Source: Fragilariopsis cylindrus CCMP1102
Taxonomy: Eukaryota > Bacillariophyta > Bacillariophyceae > Bacillariales > Bacillariaceae
Assembly (NCBI GenBank): GCA_900095095.1
Contig: FMBT01000368.1
Span: 1-64,000, forward strand
Direction: 5' to 3'
DNA length: 64,000 nucleotides
Positions within the stretch are counted from its first letter, which is position 1, and the number at the start of each line of letters is the position of its first letter. The notes under the pieces were generated by a model that did not search any database, had not been told where the DNA came from, and was given only the letters and a program-made list of their open reading frames with translations. This document shows positions 9,884 through 21,580 of the stretch, in pieces. The position numbers and the translations under genes are program-made.

Positions 9884-12027
9884 ATGTCGTCGAAAGAAGA
9901 ATTGACTAAAAGTTGTACAGTAAAAAGGAAATCCAAGAAAAAGTCAGGATATACTGTATCGGAAGATGATGGTGTTTATTACTTGGAAAATGCTCCCACG
10001 AAAGCTCGTGTTAATCCAGGTGATACAGTTGTTGGGATTAATGGAATTCCAGTAGATGAATTTCTTGACGTGGACGATGCTAACGATTTGATCGAAAGTA
10101 TTAGAATTGTTGTTGTTCCCAAGGATAAACTTGACGAATATGATGGAGTTCAAAAAGACGACGACGATGACGACGACGATGATGATGATGATGACGACGA
10201 AGAGGAGGACTACGAGGAATACGACCGGAGCAGGAAGAAACCACAGTCAAATCAAGCTGCGGCACTTGCACCTGCAGCTATGGCACTTGCACCTGCTGCA
10301 GCCAAAAATATGCTGGTCGAAGATGAAGAAGATAAAGAACCAATAGTAAGTTACGATCGAGAGAGTATTCATTATTCGATTTGGTCTGGTAGAGAAGAAG
10401 AAGATTTCCTGTTGCCGCATTGTGTACATATTTTCAATTGATGCTAACAATATGCTTGCTATTCTGATATAATCCAACTCCTTAGGTATATAATTGCACT
10501 GACTGTGGTCATGACAATATTGATCTAGTCGTTGATGAAGATGGAGATCTTGTCTGCGAAAACTGTGGGTATGTAATAGAGCCACCTCCGTCCGAAAATG
10601 ATATCATCCATACTTGTGTTAATTGTGACCACAACAATAGAAACCTAGAAAAGGATGAAGATGACGATTTAGTATGTCAAGAGTGCGGACATGTAATTCC
10701 GGATCCGGATGAGGACACTGATGTCATTCACACATGTGCACATTGCAGCCACGACAATATAAACTTAGAAAGGGACGAGGAAGGCGATTTTGTATGCCAA
10801 GAGTGTGGAAATTGTATTCCAGAAGATACTCCTGATCTCAAAGAGGTACGATTCTTTTGTCCCACACCTATCTGTATTACGAACATAGCCTTTTCTTCTT
10901 CTTCTTCTTCTCCTGTTACATTTGTCATGGCCTGTCTTTTCTTTGATTCCTCATTTTTCTTCTCTCTTTTGATTCATTCCTTTGCTATGTTACATATTTA
11001 TCTATATATTCATAACGATATTTTAGAACGAAACTAATCCTAAGGAACATATTTATGAATGTCCCGACTGCGCCCATACAATGATAAATCCTGAACCAGA
11101 CGAAGACGGGGACCGTGTTTGTGAAGAATGTGGTTGTATTTTACCTGAAAAGATAAAATATGAATGCGATAGCTGTCAACATGAAAATATCGATCCTGAA
11201 CCAAACGATAATGGCGAATATACATGCGAAAATTGCGGATCCGCTCTCGAAGTTGAGGTAGAAGTAAGTAGAAAATTTGCAATTATTGAAATGATTGATG
11301 GTCAGTGCGAAATTACTTATGAGATGTGAAGAGGAATGAATGATGACTAAATTACAATTTTTTATTCCATATTATCTGTTTGTCATAGGATGAAAAGACT
11401 GGAGCAGATAAGCTCAAAGAAATGAATGATGCCGATAGCCCCGGCGCACCTGGAGGTGGACAGCAGGAATTTGACGACAAAGGAAGGCCGACTACCAATC
11501 CAGATGGTAAGAAGCTTACCCCAGCCGACATGTTCTCTCCCGGTGATGTCATCACAGTAACCGTTGGTAAAAGTAACCCAAAACAGGATCCTGGTCTTAA
11601 AGTTGAAGATAGGAATGGTAAGTACTACGTTAGAAAGGTTCCTTCAGGCGGCCTCTTTGCCAAGACACCAGTGATTGCGGGCGATAAAATTTTGGAGTTG
11701 AATGGGAAAGATAGTCACGAATTTAAGAATGTAAATGAATTGAAAAAGATCTTGAAGGATGATTCAAGAATTACAGTCGTGGTCTTACGTACGGATCCCG
11801 ATGCCTCTGAGAGTAGTGCATCATCTGTGGACTATGATACACTTAAGGCAGTCAAACCTGATGATGTTCCAAAAGGAAATCCGAAAGGAACTCCAGAAGA
11901 AATTCCAAATGGAGAGGTAGGAGAAAAAGAAGAAGACGACGACGAGGACGGCGACAGTGACGAGGACACAGCCCCCTTTCATGGAGACGACTGTGGATGT
12001 ATATGGTGCCCTCATTGCAACGAATGA
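9884..12027 (+). CDS. PDZ - five zinc ribbons - PDZ protein
   Basis: Four exons, 9884-10345, 10486-10845, 11027-11263 and 11389-12027, all introns in phase 0, give 565 residues. Donors are GTAAGT, GTACGA and GTAAGT; acceptors end CTTAG, TTTAG and CATAG. A PDZ-like fold covers about residues 11-82 (ARVNPGDTVVGINGIPVDEF). An acidic Asp run follows. Exons 2 and 3 carry five C-x2-C...C-x2-C units, about 40 residues each, joined by acidic linkers: CTDC/CENC, CVNC/CQEC, CAHC/CQEC, CPDC/CEEC and CDSC/CENC. Exon 4 holds a second PDZ (about 407-488, GLFAKTPVIAGDKILELNG) and ends in another cluster, CGCIWCPHC. No signal peptide or membrane segment. PDZ domains bind C-terminal peptides; the zinc ribbons may bind protein or nucleic acid. 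I do not recognise this architecture as a named family, and its role is unknown. Confidence 0.8.
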
Positions 12028-13588
12028 TCCCATTCTCTTTGTCAAATAAAAGGAGCGCACCACTAGTTTTTATTTGTCTGTAGTAAACTTTTGAACAAAT
12101 TAGACAGCCATTGTTACTGAAATAATAAATTGTAAAGTTTGGACTGTCATTTCAGTCTAAAAAAGATTTTTTTCTTCGTGACCAACATAATACCACCAGT
12201 CTTTCTTCCTCAATAGCAGCAGCGAAACTGTTCACTCCCGGATCTCCTTAGTAGTAGGATACACACTATTATTATCAAATGATAAATGCTACATATTAGA
12301 TAAGGGACCAGTGTTCAGTGTTGTAAACTGTAGCTGTAACGTAATGACATGCTTAGCACCTTCATTAAATCTTTCATATATAGATGGCAGTAGCATGTGA
12401 TTGGGTGCAACGCTCATAATTGAAGATTTTCCATCTTCAATTAGACATATGATTTGTTTAGGTATGTATCCCATTAGTGACATGTTGTAATTTCATCCAA
12501 CTAAATAGTTGCCAAGATGTTATATTGCAGATCAATTGGAGCAGATTCAACTGATTTTTTTGTTGGGGTTGACTGACTAATGCTTCCTCCAACCTACAAT
12601 GTGGTGGTGTGTGTGTGTGTTTGAAGTAGCTAGCTCCTGCTATGAGTTCCCTCCATAGAGGTTTGGAAATATGCAGAACCATCTTCTAGAATATGTTGTG
12701 AGTGAAGACAGGTTAATATATTACATTGCATGTATATGGTGGTTTAGGTATGTTATGAACCTCTTGTGGTGGAGACTTAGTAGTGATTGCTTCTTCCTGC
12801 AGCACTACGTGTACATATAAATTGGTACGTTTATCATTGTCAAAGAGACTAGGGTCTGGAAAACTGAAAGGATTATGCCGAGTACATTATTATCTGTGTA
12901 GTAGTTTTTATATCTGCCAACTTTTAGATGAAAGCATAAGGTATGTATGTTGTGCTACACGACTAGCTAGCTACAGTTGTATCAATTGTATCAATTGTAG
13001 TATTTCTCTACTATTTTTTCTTTGGGTTGTGGTTATAATATATTTGTATGTGCTTTATGATGGCTAAAAAATATCTACTCATATGGTCTGTCCTTAGTCA
13101 GTCATTCCGCGTGTCTTACACCTACAATATTCAACAACTTGATATGTTTTTAGCATGATAGGCGTTAATTTAACAGTATTCTTTCTAATTACAGTATCAT
13201 ATTTTGCCGCGAGTTGTCAGTTTTAATATAGTTTTTGTCGCCACAAATTGATTCAATTGTATGCATTCACAGTCTGTTTTCTTGACGAATTCAATGAAGT
13301 GTGGCTCAAAATTAATTGTATGTTCAACGTAGGCCAACTAAGAACTAGGCTATGTAAGTTTGTATCGGTGTTCATGGGAGTATCAAAAATATCAATTGAA
13401 ATTTAGAGCAAATTGATCGATAGTAATCACCTTGTTATCGAATTCCAGGGAAACTAAACGTGTGGCAACAATAAATATTGTCGACAAGGCCAACCAAAAA
13501 CTTGCAAGTGTCTCGTTCTTTTACCACTATCAAGGATTGGAGGTAGTTGCTAGCCAGCGTCACCCTTCGGACCAACATATTTTACGCT
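12028..13588. other. Intergenic, 1.56 kb
   Basis: Long AT-rich spacer with a GT-rich microsatellite at about 12600-12622 and GCTAGCTAGC near 12965. Several short ORFs occur but none has a recognisable product or codon pattern. I see no RNA gene. Confidence 0.5.
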
Positions 13589-16500
13589 ATGTCAACAACA
13601 AAGCTTCAATCCTCAAGTAAAGCTCAATTTGTCAACCGATTTTTAAGTATATGCGACGAAGATGCCACGGTCGAAAACTACTCCCTTGATGCCAACGATA
13701 GCGCCATAAGTCTCCAGACGGATCACTATTCCGAGGTTACAAAAGTCAAAACGAACAAATATAAAGTATCAGAGATGGTTAATCCCGATGGCTCTACTAC
13801 TGTTCGCAATCTTCTAATTCAAGAAGATGGGACCTGGATAAGAAAACAAGAAGAAATAGACGATAACGGCGGGCTAAACCACAGTCTCTATAGCGACATC
13901 CCCTCGCTGAAACAAGCCAATTCCTATGAAAGTAGTAACTCGTCATCCAGCGATCACAATAATCTTTCTGATGGTGCAGCAGCTAACCGATTGCGGCGGC
14001 AACGTCTTGCACAAACCCAATTATTGACGACGAATCCTTCTTTTGATACTGCTAGTGAAGGGAGTTATCGTTCTTTCCAGAATATTCAACATCAAGAGAA
14101 GAAACAGTTTCCTTCTGTGTATGCAGGAGGGACACCCCCACGTTCCTTTCAACCTTCTTTTGATACTGCTAGTGAAGGGAGTTATCGTTCTTTCCAGAAT
14201 ACTCAACATCAAGAGAAGAAACAGCTTCCTTCCATGTATGCCAGAGGGTCATCCCCACGTTCTTTTCAACCCTCGGATCAATCACAAACTAAGATGTTTT
14301 TAACAACGAACCCTTTCATCCCACCTCGACCGACACGTGCTCAATCGAATATCGGTAATACTGTCAAACATGTGGCCTTCTCAGAGCCGGTAGAGTCTGC
14401 GGTGGGCGATATTAGTGACGATGAAAGAAACTTCACACGTTTTCACGCCGTTGAGCAAAAAAATTTCAAATAGAAACTCTGGGGAAGAATCGAGTATCTT
14501 TCAAGACGTGACAACGTCATACGAAAAACCCATCTCGACGATATTCTGGGTCAGCTCCAGGACAAAAATGTTAATCACAATTCTTCACCTGATATCAGCA
14601 ATAGCATATCATATCTTGACGAAGATCATTGCGATTATTCCCCACACATACACTCGTTGACGGTATACAAGAATTCTCAAAGTGATAAAATTGGGATCTA
14701 TGTAGGACTTGAAAATTTTGACTTTGGGAATCGACTTGTTATTTCAATGATCGCACCAAATGGAAAGTTTGCAGATAGTGGAATCGAAGTGGGCGATATT
14801 GTGATCTCTATCAACAATGAAAGCATGGTGGAAGACCCGTCACCACAGAGAGCATCAGGTAAGTATTTATGCCTCGAATCATTACATCGATGACAGATTA
14901 GAGTAGGTGTTATATAGTATACTTCGCGTGTGAATTATATGGACTCAATCTGCTTCTTCTTGTTTGATCCTTTAGACATTGTAACTGCAGCAACCAATAG
15001 GGTTACAATTGTGGTACAGAAAAAGGTCGAAATAGACGATTATCAATCTGTTACGGAAACGTCTATTTCAAGCATGACGAAAGACATTTCATCATTCGTG
15101 TGTGACGAAGTCCAACCAAACTCTTTCAAACGCAATATGAGTCCTACTTCAACTTCGATTGAAGGAACGGAAACGACCAACGATAATTTAGATACTAGTA
15201 GAGAGGGCAACGAGAGCTCGGAAGCAACAGTCAACAAATTGTCAAGAAGAGAAGAAATGATCGGAGACGGATTACTCATTTCTGAAAGTTCAGAAATTGC
15301 AGAGCCGGTCTCTATTCTGATCAACGAGAGCTGGAAATTGTCCGGAGCAATTGTTGTTAATGTGAGAAGAATGTATCATTCAGACGAGCCGGGGTTTCGT
15401 ATGGATATGAAGGAAACCTCAAATGGTCGAGTTCTTTTCGTTTCAGATATTATTCCCTCAAGTCCGTTTGCAAAAACGCCTCTTCGAATAGGAGATATCA
15501 TCATGTCAATCAACAACATTAGTCTTCACGAAAATGCAGATGTTGTCAGTAATGCATATGCAGCTTTGGGAAAATCGGGGAATCGCATCACAATTGTGGC
15601 AAAGAAAGGACAAGAAAGTCTGAACGATTTTCTGCTTGAAGGAAGAAGGGAACCAGTCATTCAAAAAGATGAAATGATTATTAATGATCGAAAAAGCACC
15701 AGTACTACATCGAGCACGGGAACAGGTGGTACAGTCGGAACAACGAAGAGTAGAACAACTACAATAACTTCTTCTGAAGATGAAGCTACATGTAATGATT
15801 CGAATTTCAAAGAAAAAATTAAATTTCGCTACGGAGAAGTTGGAAACAGCCCTCAATCAGTAAAAAATACAACTATTTTTCATCCTCCGAGCAGGACTGA
15901 TCAATTAGAACTTGACGAAGTGTCGTATGAGGCTTCACTTTATGGCTACAATTCATCAAGTAGTATCAGAATTGTCAAGGATGCTTCTTCTACTGAAGAT
16001 GTTGGTTTTGAAATACGCGAAGCCAATACCGAATGGGGTAGGCTCCTTACGGTCGCAAAGATAACACCGCACAGCTTGGTTAGCACTACGCATCTTAAAG
16101 TTGGGGACGCTATATCGGCAATCAATGGTGTGGATTTCAGAAAGAACCCTGACATAGAGAGGGCAGCTTCCCTGCTAAAAATCTCACAGGGAGAAGTATG
16201 CATTGAGTACCAAAAAATATCAAGATATTTACCTACTGTGCCAGTGGACTTATGCGAACAGAAGGAGGAGGTACCAGTAAAGACTAAAGATCTTGCTTCT
16301 GTTAGAAATTCCAGTGAATTGATAGGTAGATCAGGTCAGGTCGCTATGCCTCTTTTAGAGGAAGCCATAGTAAACGGAAAGTCTTTGTCAATAAATAGTT
16401 CCATCACGAATGATCAGCAAAGGGGACGGGAAGCTCATTCGACGGAAAGGAGCTTTAAGGGACAAGAAAACAGTAATAGACATGGACAGCATTCAATGAA

Positions 16501-16927
16501 AATCAAGCTCCAAAAGATATGGATCACCGTGACAAGGGGAAAGGGACAAAAGGTTGGTATTAACCTTGCGACGTTGGATGAAAAATTGGTAGTAACGAAA
16601 CTGAGTTCCTCGGGCCTCCTTCGTAATGCACCTTTAGTTCCAGGGGACACTATACTATCGATCAATAAGGTAGACTTTCGCCGTAATCCAAATGCAAAAG
16701 AGGCGTATTTGCTTGTAAAAGATGCCCCAAAATATGTTACATTTGAGATCTTGAAAACTGGATACGACTCTAGCGATAGAAGTAATGATGTTGGTACGAA
16801 GACATGTGTTTTTGGATCCTTTCTTTGCGTTACTGGTAGACGGAGGAGAGTAAATTACTCGCACCCCCTATCTACAAAACTCGACAAAAATAAAGATCAC
16901 AAAACGGGCTACGATATACCTTTGTAA
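13589..16927 (+). CDS. Four-PDZ scaffold-like protein
   Basis: Two coding exons, 13589-14858 and 14976-16927 (donor CAG|GTAAG, acceptor TTTAG), about 1,073 residues if the TAG at 14471-14473 is bypassed. The first 300 residues are Ser/Gln-rich and contain a 39-residue tandem duplication. Four PDZ-like domains follow, at about residues 358-445, 542-635, 751-838 and 931-1020. Each has the GD-I-(I/M/L)-SIN core: VGDIVISINN, IGDIIMSINN, VGDAISAING and PGDTILSINK. Linkers are Ser/Thr-rich. The frame before and after the TAG is the same, so either the codon is a real stop, or a substitution, or it is removed by an 84-base phase-0 intron (14390-14473, GTAGAG...AATAG). Four-PDZ proteins generally assemble membrane or signalling complexes; no partner can be inferred. 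It lies on the same strand as the PDZ/zinc-ribbon gene and shares the F-A-K-T-P loop with it. Confidence 0.72.
14041..14274 (+). repeat. 117-bp tandem duplication in PDZ gene
   Basis: Copies at 14041-14157 and 14158-14274 encode near-identical 39-residue units starting FDTASEGSYRSFQN. The length is a multiple of three, so the frame is kept. Confidence 0.9.
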
Positions 16928-17039
16928 CAGAAATCAGAAATAATTATAGATATACTTCAGGATTTAGATTTAATATAGATGACTTTTGTATGCACATCAT
17001 ATCATTCCGTATAGATGACTTGTCCTTTTCGTCAACGCT

Positions 17040-18534
17040 CTAGTTGTTGCCGTTTTTACAATCTTTGCAGGAGCACTTCCTGGTACATTTCAGTTCAGTA
17101 CGGAAACATTCGCAATATTTTCTGACGCATTGATTGTTTTTGCATGCACAACCAGCTCCAAGTATCTTTGTTTTGCTTTTTTTTTTAAAAGCGTCAGGGC
17201 GTTTTTCTAGCGTCACTTCGATTGCAAGCTGTCTCATACCGCTCACATCTTCTTTAATATTTAAACATCCTACACACGTACAAATTGTAGGATCGCAAAC
17301 TTTCGATTGCTGGAAACAAGTGCAGTATAACTTCAGACATCTCGAACGATGGCAGTTGCACGCTTGATCTCCGTGAGGCGTTTTATTTTTTGCACCAGGA
17401 TTCCCAGCATTCTCAAAAGCTCTGGGATTTCTTGCAAGGATCCCATTGATTGCCTATTTCCGTTTTTATTTTTTTTAAGAATGTAGTAGAGTAAAGTAAG
17501 TATAATCGTTACATTAGAAAAGAACCTAAAGCACAAGTTGGCGTCACACTATTACTACTTACCCGCGTACGAGCGCCGCCAGGCCCACTCTGCCCCACAG
17601 TGTTCTTACAATTTAGGCAAGTGCATTTCAAAGGATCGCAACGTCCTCCCGCCTTGAAACAATCGCAATACAAGGCAATGCATCTCGACTTTGGACAACT
17701 GCAGCCAGTTGGGTTTTCTTGCTGGGCTCCAAGCTGTAAAGATGCAGAGCATAGTAAGTCTAGCATATTCGAGGGACTTTCACCCATTTTTCCTCTCGCC
17801 CTTTTTGTTAGGGGTGATTCGGATTGATTAGATACATCACTGCTTGTGCGCTTGTTGAGACTTGCTTCTGCAGAAGATTCAGTAGTGCTGGAGGGAGATA
17901 ACTCTTTTGGAATTGTGATATTTTTTGGAACTATAACACTTGATCTATGGTGAGAAAATCGATCTATATTTCTCTTGAGGGGGTAAGGGTTTGCTTGAGT
18001 AGAGAAATCTCTTCTCGGGTAATTCCCATATACGGAATTCGTCGGAGGAATGGAAACAGGATGATGTACGTATTCAGCTGACCCACGAGTTGCTCTAGAC
18101 GCATTCCAGGGAAAAAGTCCACTCTGATAAACTTCATGATTTCCGCGAGACTGCCTACGGTTTGGATGTGGTGCTTGATACCATTGTGAGGGGTGTCCGC
18201 TCGAGACCATAGGGAAATGATAGGGACTAGTGAGATATTGATGATCATTGTGTCGATTAGTGGTGTTTGGAAATACAGCATCTGAATTTGATGGGGGATG
18301 CATAGTTCTGCCCATGACATTATGTGCTGCACCAAAAGAGTCGTCTCTCCTCTCGTCTATTGGTCGTGATGATGACTTGCCTTCTGATAGTCGTAACAAT
18401 CTACCTCTTTCTAACGCCTCCTTGACATGTCTATTCTTTCTCGCAGCGTGCTGATTTCTAGAAGAATTCGGTGCTGGTGTTTTACCGGTAGGAGCTGAGC
18501 CTGATAGGCTACTGGGTGAAGAAACGCTCTCCAT
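17040..18534 (-). CDS. CXC-domain (tesmin/TSO1/LIN54-like) protein with three CXC motifs
   Basis: Exons 18534-17563 and 17453-17040 (donor CGG|GTAAGT, acceptor AATAG|GCA, phase 0) give 461 residues. CXC proteins bind DNA through cysteine-rich repeats; LIN54, the DREAM-complex member, reads CHR promoter elements. Three CXC units are seen: GCSCPKSRCIALYCDCF, then ACNCHRSRCLKLYCTCF, then GCACKNNQCVRKYCECF, each followed by a C-x-C-x2-C end. The linker after the first is AINGILARNPRAF, created exactly by the splice; the linker after the second is the related EVTLEKRPDAF. Family members usually have two CXC units, so the first is extra. The N-terminal 240 residues are Ser/Pro/His-rich and look disordered. 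An ATG 120 bases upstream is in frame; the internal Met (MESVSS) was preferred because the extension looks like 5' UTR. Confidence 0.85.
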
Positions 18535-19082
18535 CACTCCAAAACAAAAACCAAAACAAAAGCCAACATTTACCTTGCAAATTGGATTATGAACATTTGC
18601 TTTTCCGAAATATAAACTTTTTAAATGACAAGAATCCGCCAAAAATCGAAGCAAACAAAATTCTGACGTTCAACTCCACGGTAAAGGACGACTTGCTCAA
18701 ATACCTCCATAGTGCATGTCTCTGAGAATATTCTCATTCCGGGAAAAACTGCACCTCGACTATGGTTGCTCGTGATATTGCGCTCTTTTTATAACTGATT
18801 CACTATTGCACATGAACAGTAATCAATAATGAACAATACCATACTCAAAAAATGGTCTAAGTACGTCCATCGAATTTTCCTTGAACATAATCAAAAATGC
18901 GGTAGAACAGACCGGGGTCCACGAAAACCCGAAAAAGTGCCGGCATACTCGCAGTTTAGGGACTACGACTAGTACGAATGGACAAATAATAATTGAAAAG
19001 AAGGTATTGAAAATATAAATACTGGTACAATTGTGCGGTTTATTCTGTCTTAATCTTTAAATCAGTGCGATAGATATTCATA
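18535..19082. other. Intergenic
   Basis: About 550 bases between the CXC gene start and the GNL2 stop. An in-frame 5' extension of the CXC ORF reaches 18654. Nothing else seen. Confidence 0.5.
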
Positions 19083-20927
19083 CTAATCATCCCATTCTCC
19101 TTCGGCAATAGCAACGGGTTCATCTGCTACCACTCCGCTACTTCCAGTCTCCTTTCCTTCTTTTTGGTCACTTTCACCGTCCACCGTTCCGTCACTCTTC
19201 GTGTTCTCTTCTCCGATCTTGTCAAGTTCTTGTGCCTCAGGTTTGACACCCTCGATCACGGCTGTGGATCCTCCCATGTTGCCTTGATTTTCTTCTACAT
19301 CATCTTCCTTCAGCTCAGGAGGAGCTACAAAATGAGGCAATCTACCTCTCTGGAAGTCGTTGATCATGGTGATCGAAGCACTACGGAGACAGGGTTCTCC
19401 ACCCTTTAGCAGTCTACCTGCTTTGGTTGCGATCGTTTCTAATAGTTCCGTTGGTGTTGTCCATTTGTTACTTTCTTCCTTAGTAAACTTATACTGTCCT
19501 GCAATATGCTCACGCTTTACCATGTCCACAATAGGTTGGATAAAATCTTCGGGGGTTTCTAGTCTCTCGGCTCGAACTACACCCTTTAAGACAGATTCAG
19601 TTTCCGTATCCCCGGCCGTATCGACAACTACACCCGGACAATCGATGAGAGAAATACGTTTAAACAAGGTAATGTATTGCCAAATTTTCGTTTCTCCTGG
19701 AATAGGTGCGACTTTACAACTCTTCTGCGAGATGAGTGTATTGATGACACTACTTTTACCAACATTTGGATAACCAATAACACCAACACTAATTTGCTTT
19801 TTGTCTCCATGTAACTTTCCAAACTGTCGAAGTAGACTAATTAGTGCACCTTTTCCAAAGGCATGCGTCATGGACGCATGGAAGGCAATAGTTGGACGAT
19901 CCTTTGCCAACTCTCCCATCCAACGTTTCGCAACCCAATTTGGCACCAAATCGATCTTATTGAGGACGAAGACCAAGTGTTTGTGTGATGCATTATCACG
20001 AATATGTCTTTCGATCATATTACAACGAGTACCTGGGACGTTCCGTGCATCGATAATATGCAAGACAACATCTGAACAGTCGACAACTTTAAAGAATTCA
20101 CCCCAAATACGTTTAGATTGACCCTTATTAAATAAATCAGCCTTCTTTTCATGTCTCCAGTCGACGTTTTCACCTTCCGTTTGTGTAATATCCGTATCTC
20201 GTCCCCAAGGAACGATACCCTCACGAGTGTTCCGACTAGTATAAGTTTCGTGACTAGTTTGTGCTACATTGAGTAATTTAGAATAGGGATTAAATTCTTC
20301 CCCATCTTCATTGACGGAGGCTTCAACATAGTTTTGGACAACTTCTGCTCGTCCACCCTTCTTAATCGGTGCACCATCTTCATCTTCGTCCTTATTAGGA
20401 TCTACATCAGACCTTGCCAACATGAGTTGATCTAACTTGACTTTTTTCCGTCTTGACTTACTACCGAAGACTTGACTGAAAGGTTCCTGTCCCAATAAAG
20501 CCTGACTAGGTGGTGCCTCTCGTTCTGCCGCCTCTCTCAAAAGTCCCATCGGTAATTTCTTTCGCTTTAAGACGACAGAATATGGATCAGCAACCTTTTC
20601 TGTCATTTCTTGTCGGAATGTATCTAACTGCTTCGGGTCAACGACACGCGTATTACCAAACCAACGTCTGTCGGGTGCGATCCGTCCAGTTTCACCAGTA
20701 ATATCACGATCACCAGCTCTGTCACCCATCATAAAGTCTCCACCTATTATCGTACCCTTTTTGTTACGGATCGCTCTCGATTTATATAAATTCAATCGTT
20801 TAATAGTTTCGGCTGATCTATGTCCACCCTTGGCATTATCACGACCCTTACCAATCTTGGATGACGCTCCCGTACGGGGAATGGCATTTTCTCTCCTTTT
20901 CGTTTTGTTTTGGTATTTAGGCGCCAT
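19083..20927 (-). CDS. GNL2: Nucleolar GTP-binding protein 2 (GNL2/NOG2)
   Basis: 614 residues, one exon, ATG at 20927. NOG2 is a circularly permuted GTPase that joins nucleolar pre-60S ribosomes and must leave before export. The G motifs occur in permuted order: NKIDLVPNW (G4), then GVIGYPNVGKSSVINTL (G1), then PGETKIWQYI (G2), then LIDCPGVV (G3). The N-terminal NGP1NT region is typical (KGGHRSAETIKRLNLYKS; IAPDRRWFGNTRVV). The RNA/ribosome-binding C-terminal half ends ITMINDFQRGRLPHFVAPP, the conserved closing motif of the family, then a variable acidic tail. The basic N-terminus fits nucleolar localisation. The gene is intact and well conserved. It is head to head with the gene at 21581. 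Confidence 0.96.
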   Translation of the reverse strand: MAPKYQNKTKRRENAIPRTGASSKIGKGRDNAKGGHRSAETIKRLNLYKSRAIRNKKGTIIGGDFMMGDRAGDRDITGETGRIAPDRRWFGNTRVVDPKQLDTFRQEMTEKVADPYSVVLKRKKLPMGLLREAAEREAPPSQALLGQEPFSQVFGSKSRRKKVKLDQLMLARSDVDPNKDEDEDGAPIKKGGRAEVVQNYVEASVNEDGEEFNPYSKLLNVAQTSHETYTSRNTREGIVPWGRDTDITQTEGENVDWRHEKKADLFNKGQSKRIWGEFFKVVDCSDVVLHIIDARNVPGTRCNMIERHIRDNASHKHLVFVLNKIDLVPNWVAKRWMGELAKDRPTIAFHASMTHAFGKGALISLLRQFGKLHGDKKQISVGVIGYPNVGKSSVINTLISQKSCKVAPIPGETKIWQYITLFKRISLIDCPGVVVDTAGDTETESVLKGVVRAERLETPEDFIQPIVDMVKREHIAGQYKFTKEESNKWTTPTELLETIATKAGRLLKGGEPCLRSASITMINDFQRGRLPHFVAPPELKEDDVEENQGNMGGSTAVIEGVKPEAQELDKIGEENTKSDGTVDGESDQKEGKETGSSGVVADEPVAIAEGEWDD

Positions 20928-21580
20928 GATTAAAGTTGCTGTTGTTTATTATTGTGTGTTTGACTGACGTCGATATTATAGAAAAAAGTTATCGGTAGCG
21001 CTTCTTAGATAGTAATTAGATGATAAGTATGATTTCAAACGCAATACGAGGCTGGACAAAATAACCTTTAGTCTAGATCAATAGTATGCGTAGCAATATA
21101 AGACTTTCTGTTTCATCAATGGAAGCAGGTAGTTGTAATAGTTACGCCGTACAAGCTCAACAATTGTTGTAAAGAAAGAAAAGGGATATTTTTTTCTCGT
21201 CGTACAAAAGCCGGCGATTTTGATTATTGTTGAGATCTCGAAAGATCGAATGAATGGACTGTAGAAAAAAAGTACGGTTGGGAACAGACGTGAAAAAAAA
21301 ATGCGCGCTCTACAAAATCGTTTCTCGATTGATTCCTTCGTTCATTCGATCATTCACATGCCGTATCTTATCTATTATATTAATACGGTATCATCGGCAG
21401 AGAGAAGATAACATTTCGGAAATCGTAACCTGCTTATACAATACAACTATTCGATTCATTCGAACGACGACGACCAGCAGCAAAGCAGAAGCGTACTATC
21501 TTGACTGCTCCTCCTCCTCGGCGCCGCAAACATACCTCCTACCAAAAGCTCAGACGAAAAAAAGGTAGAAATACAACAAG
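20928..21580. other. Divergent promoter region
   Basis: 650 bases between divergent starts, with short A and T runs. No ORF with support. Confidence 0.5.
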
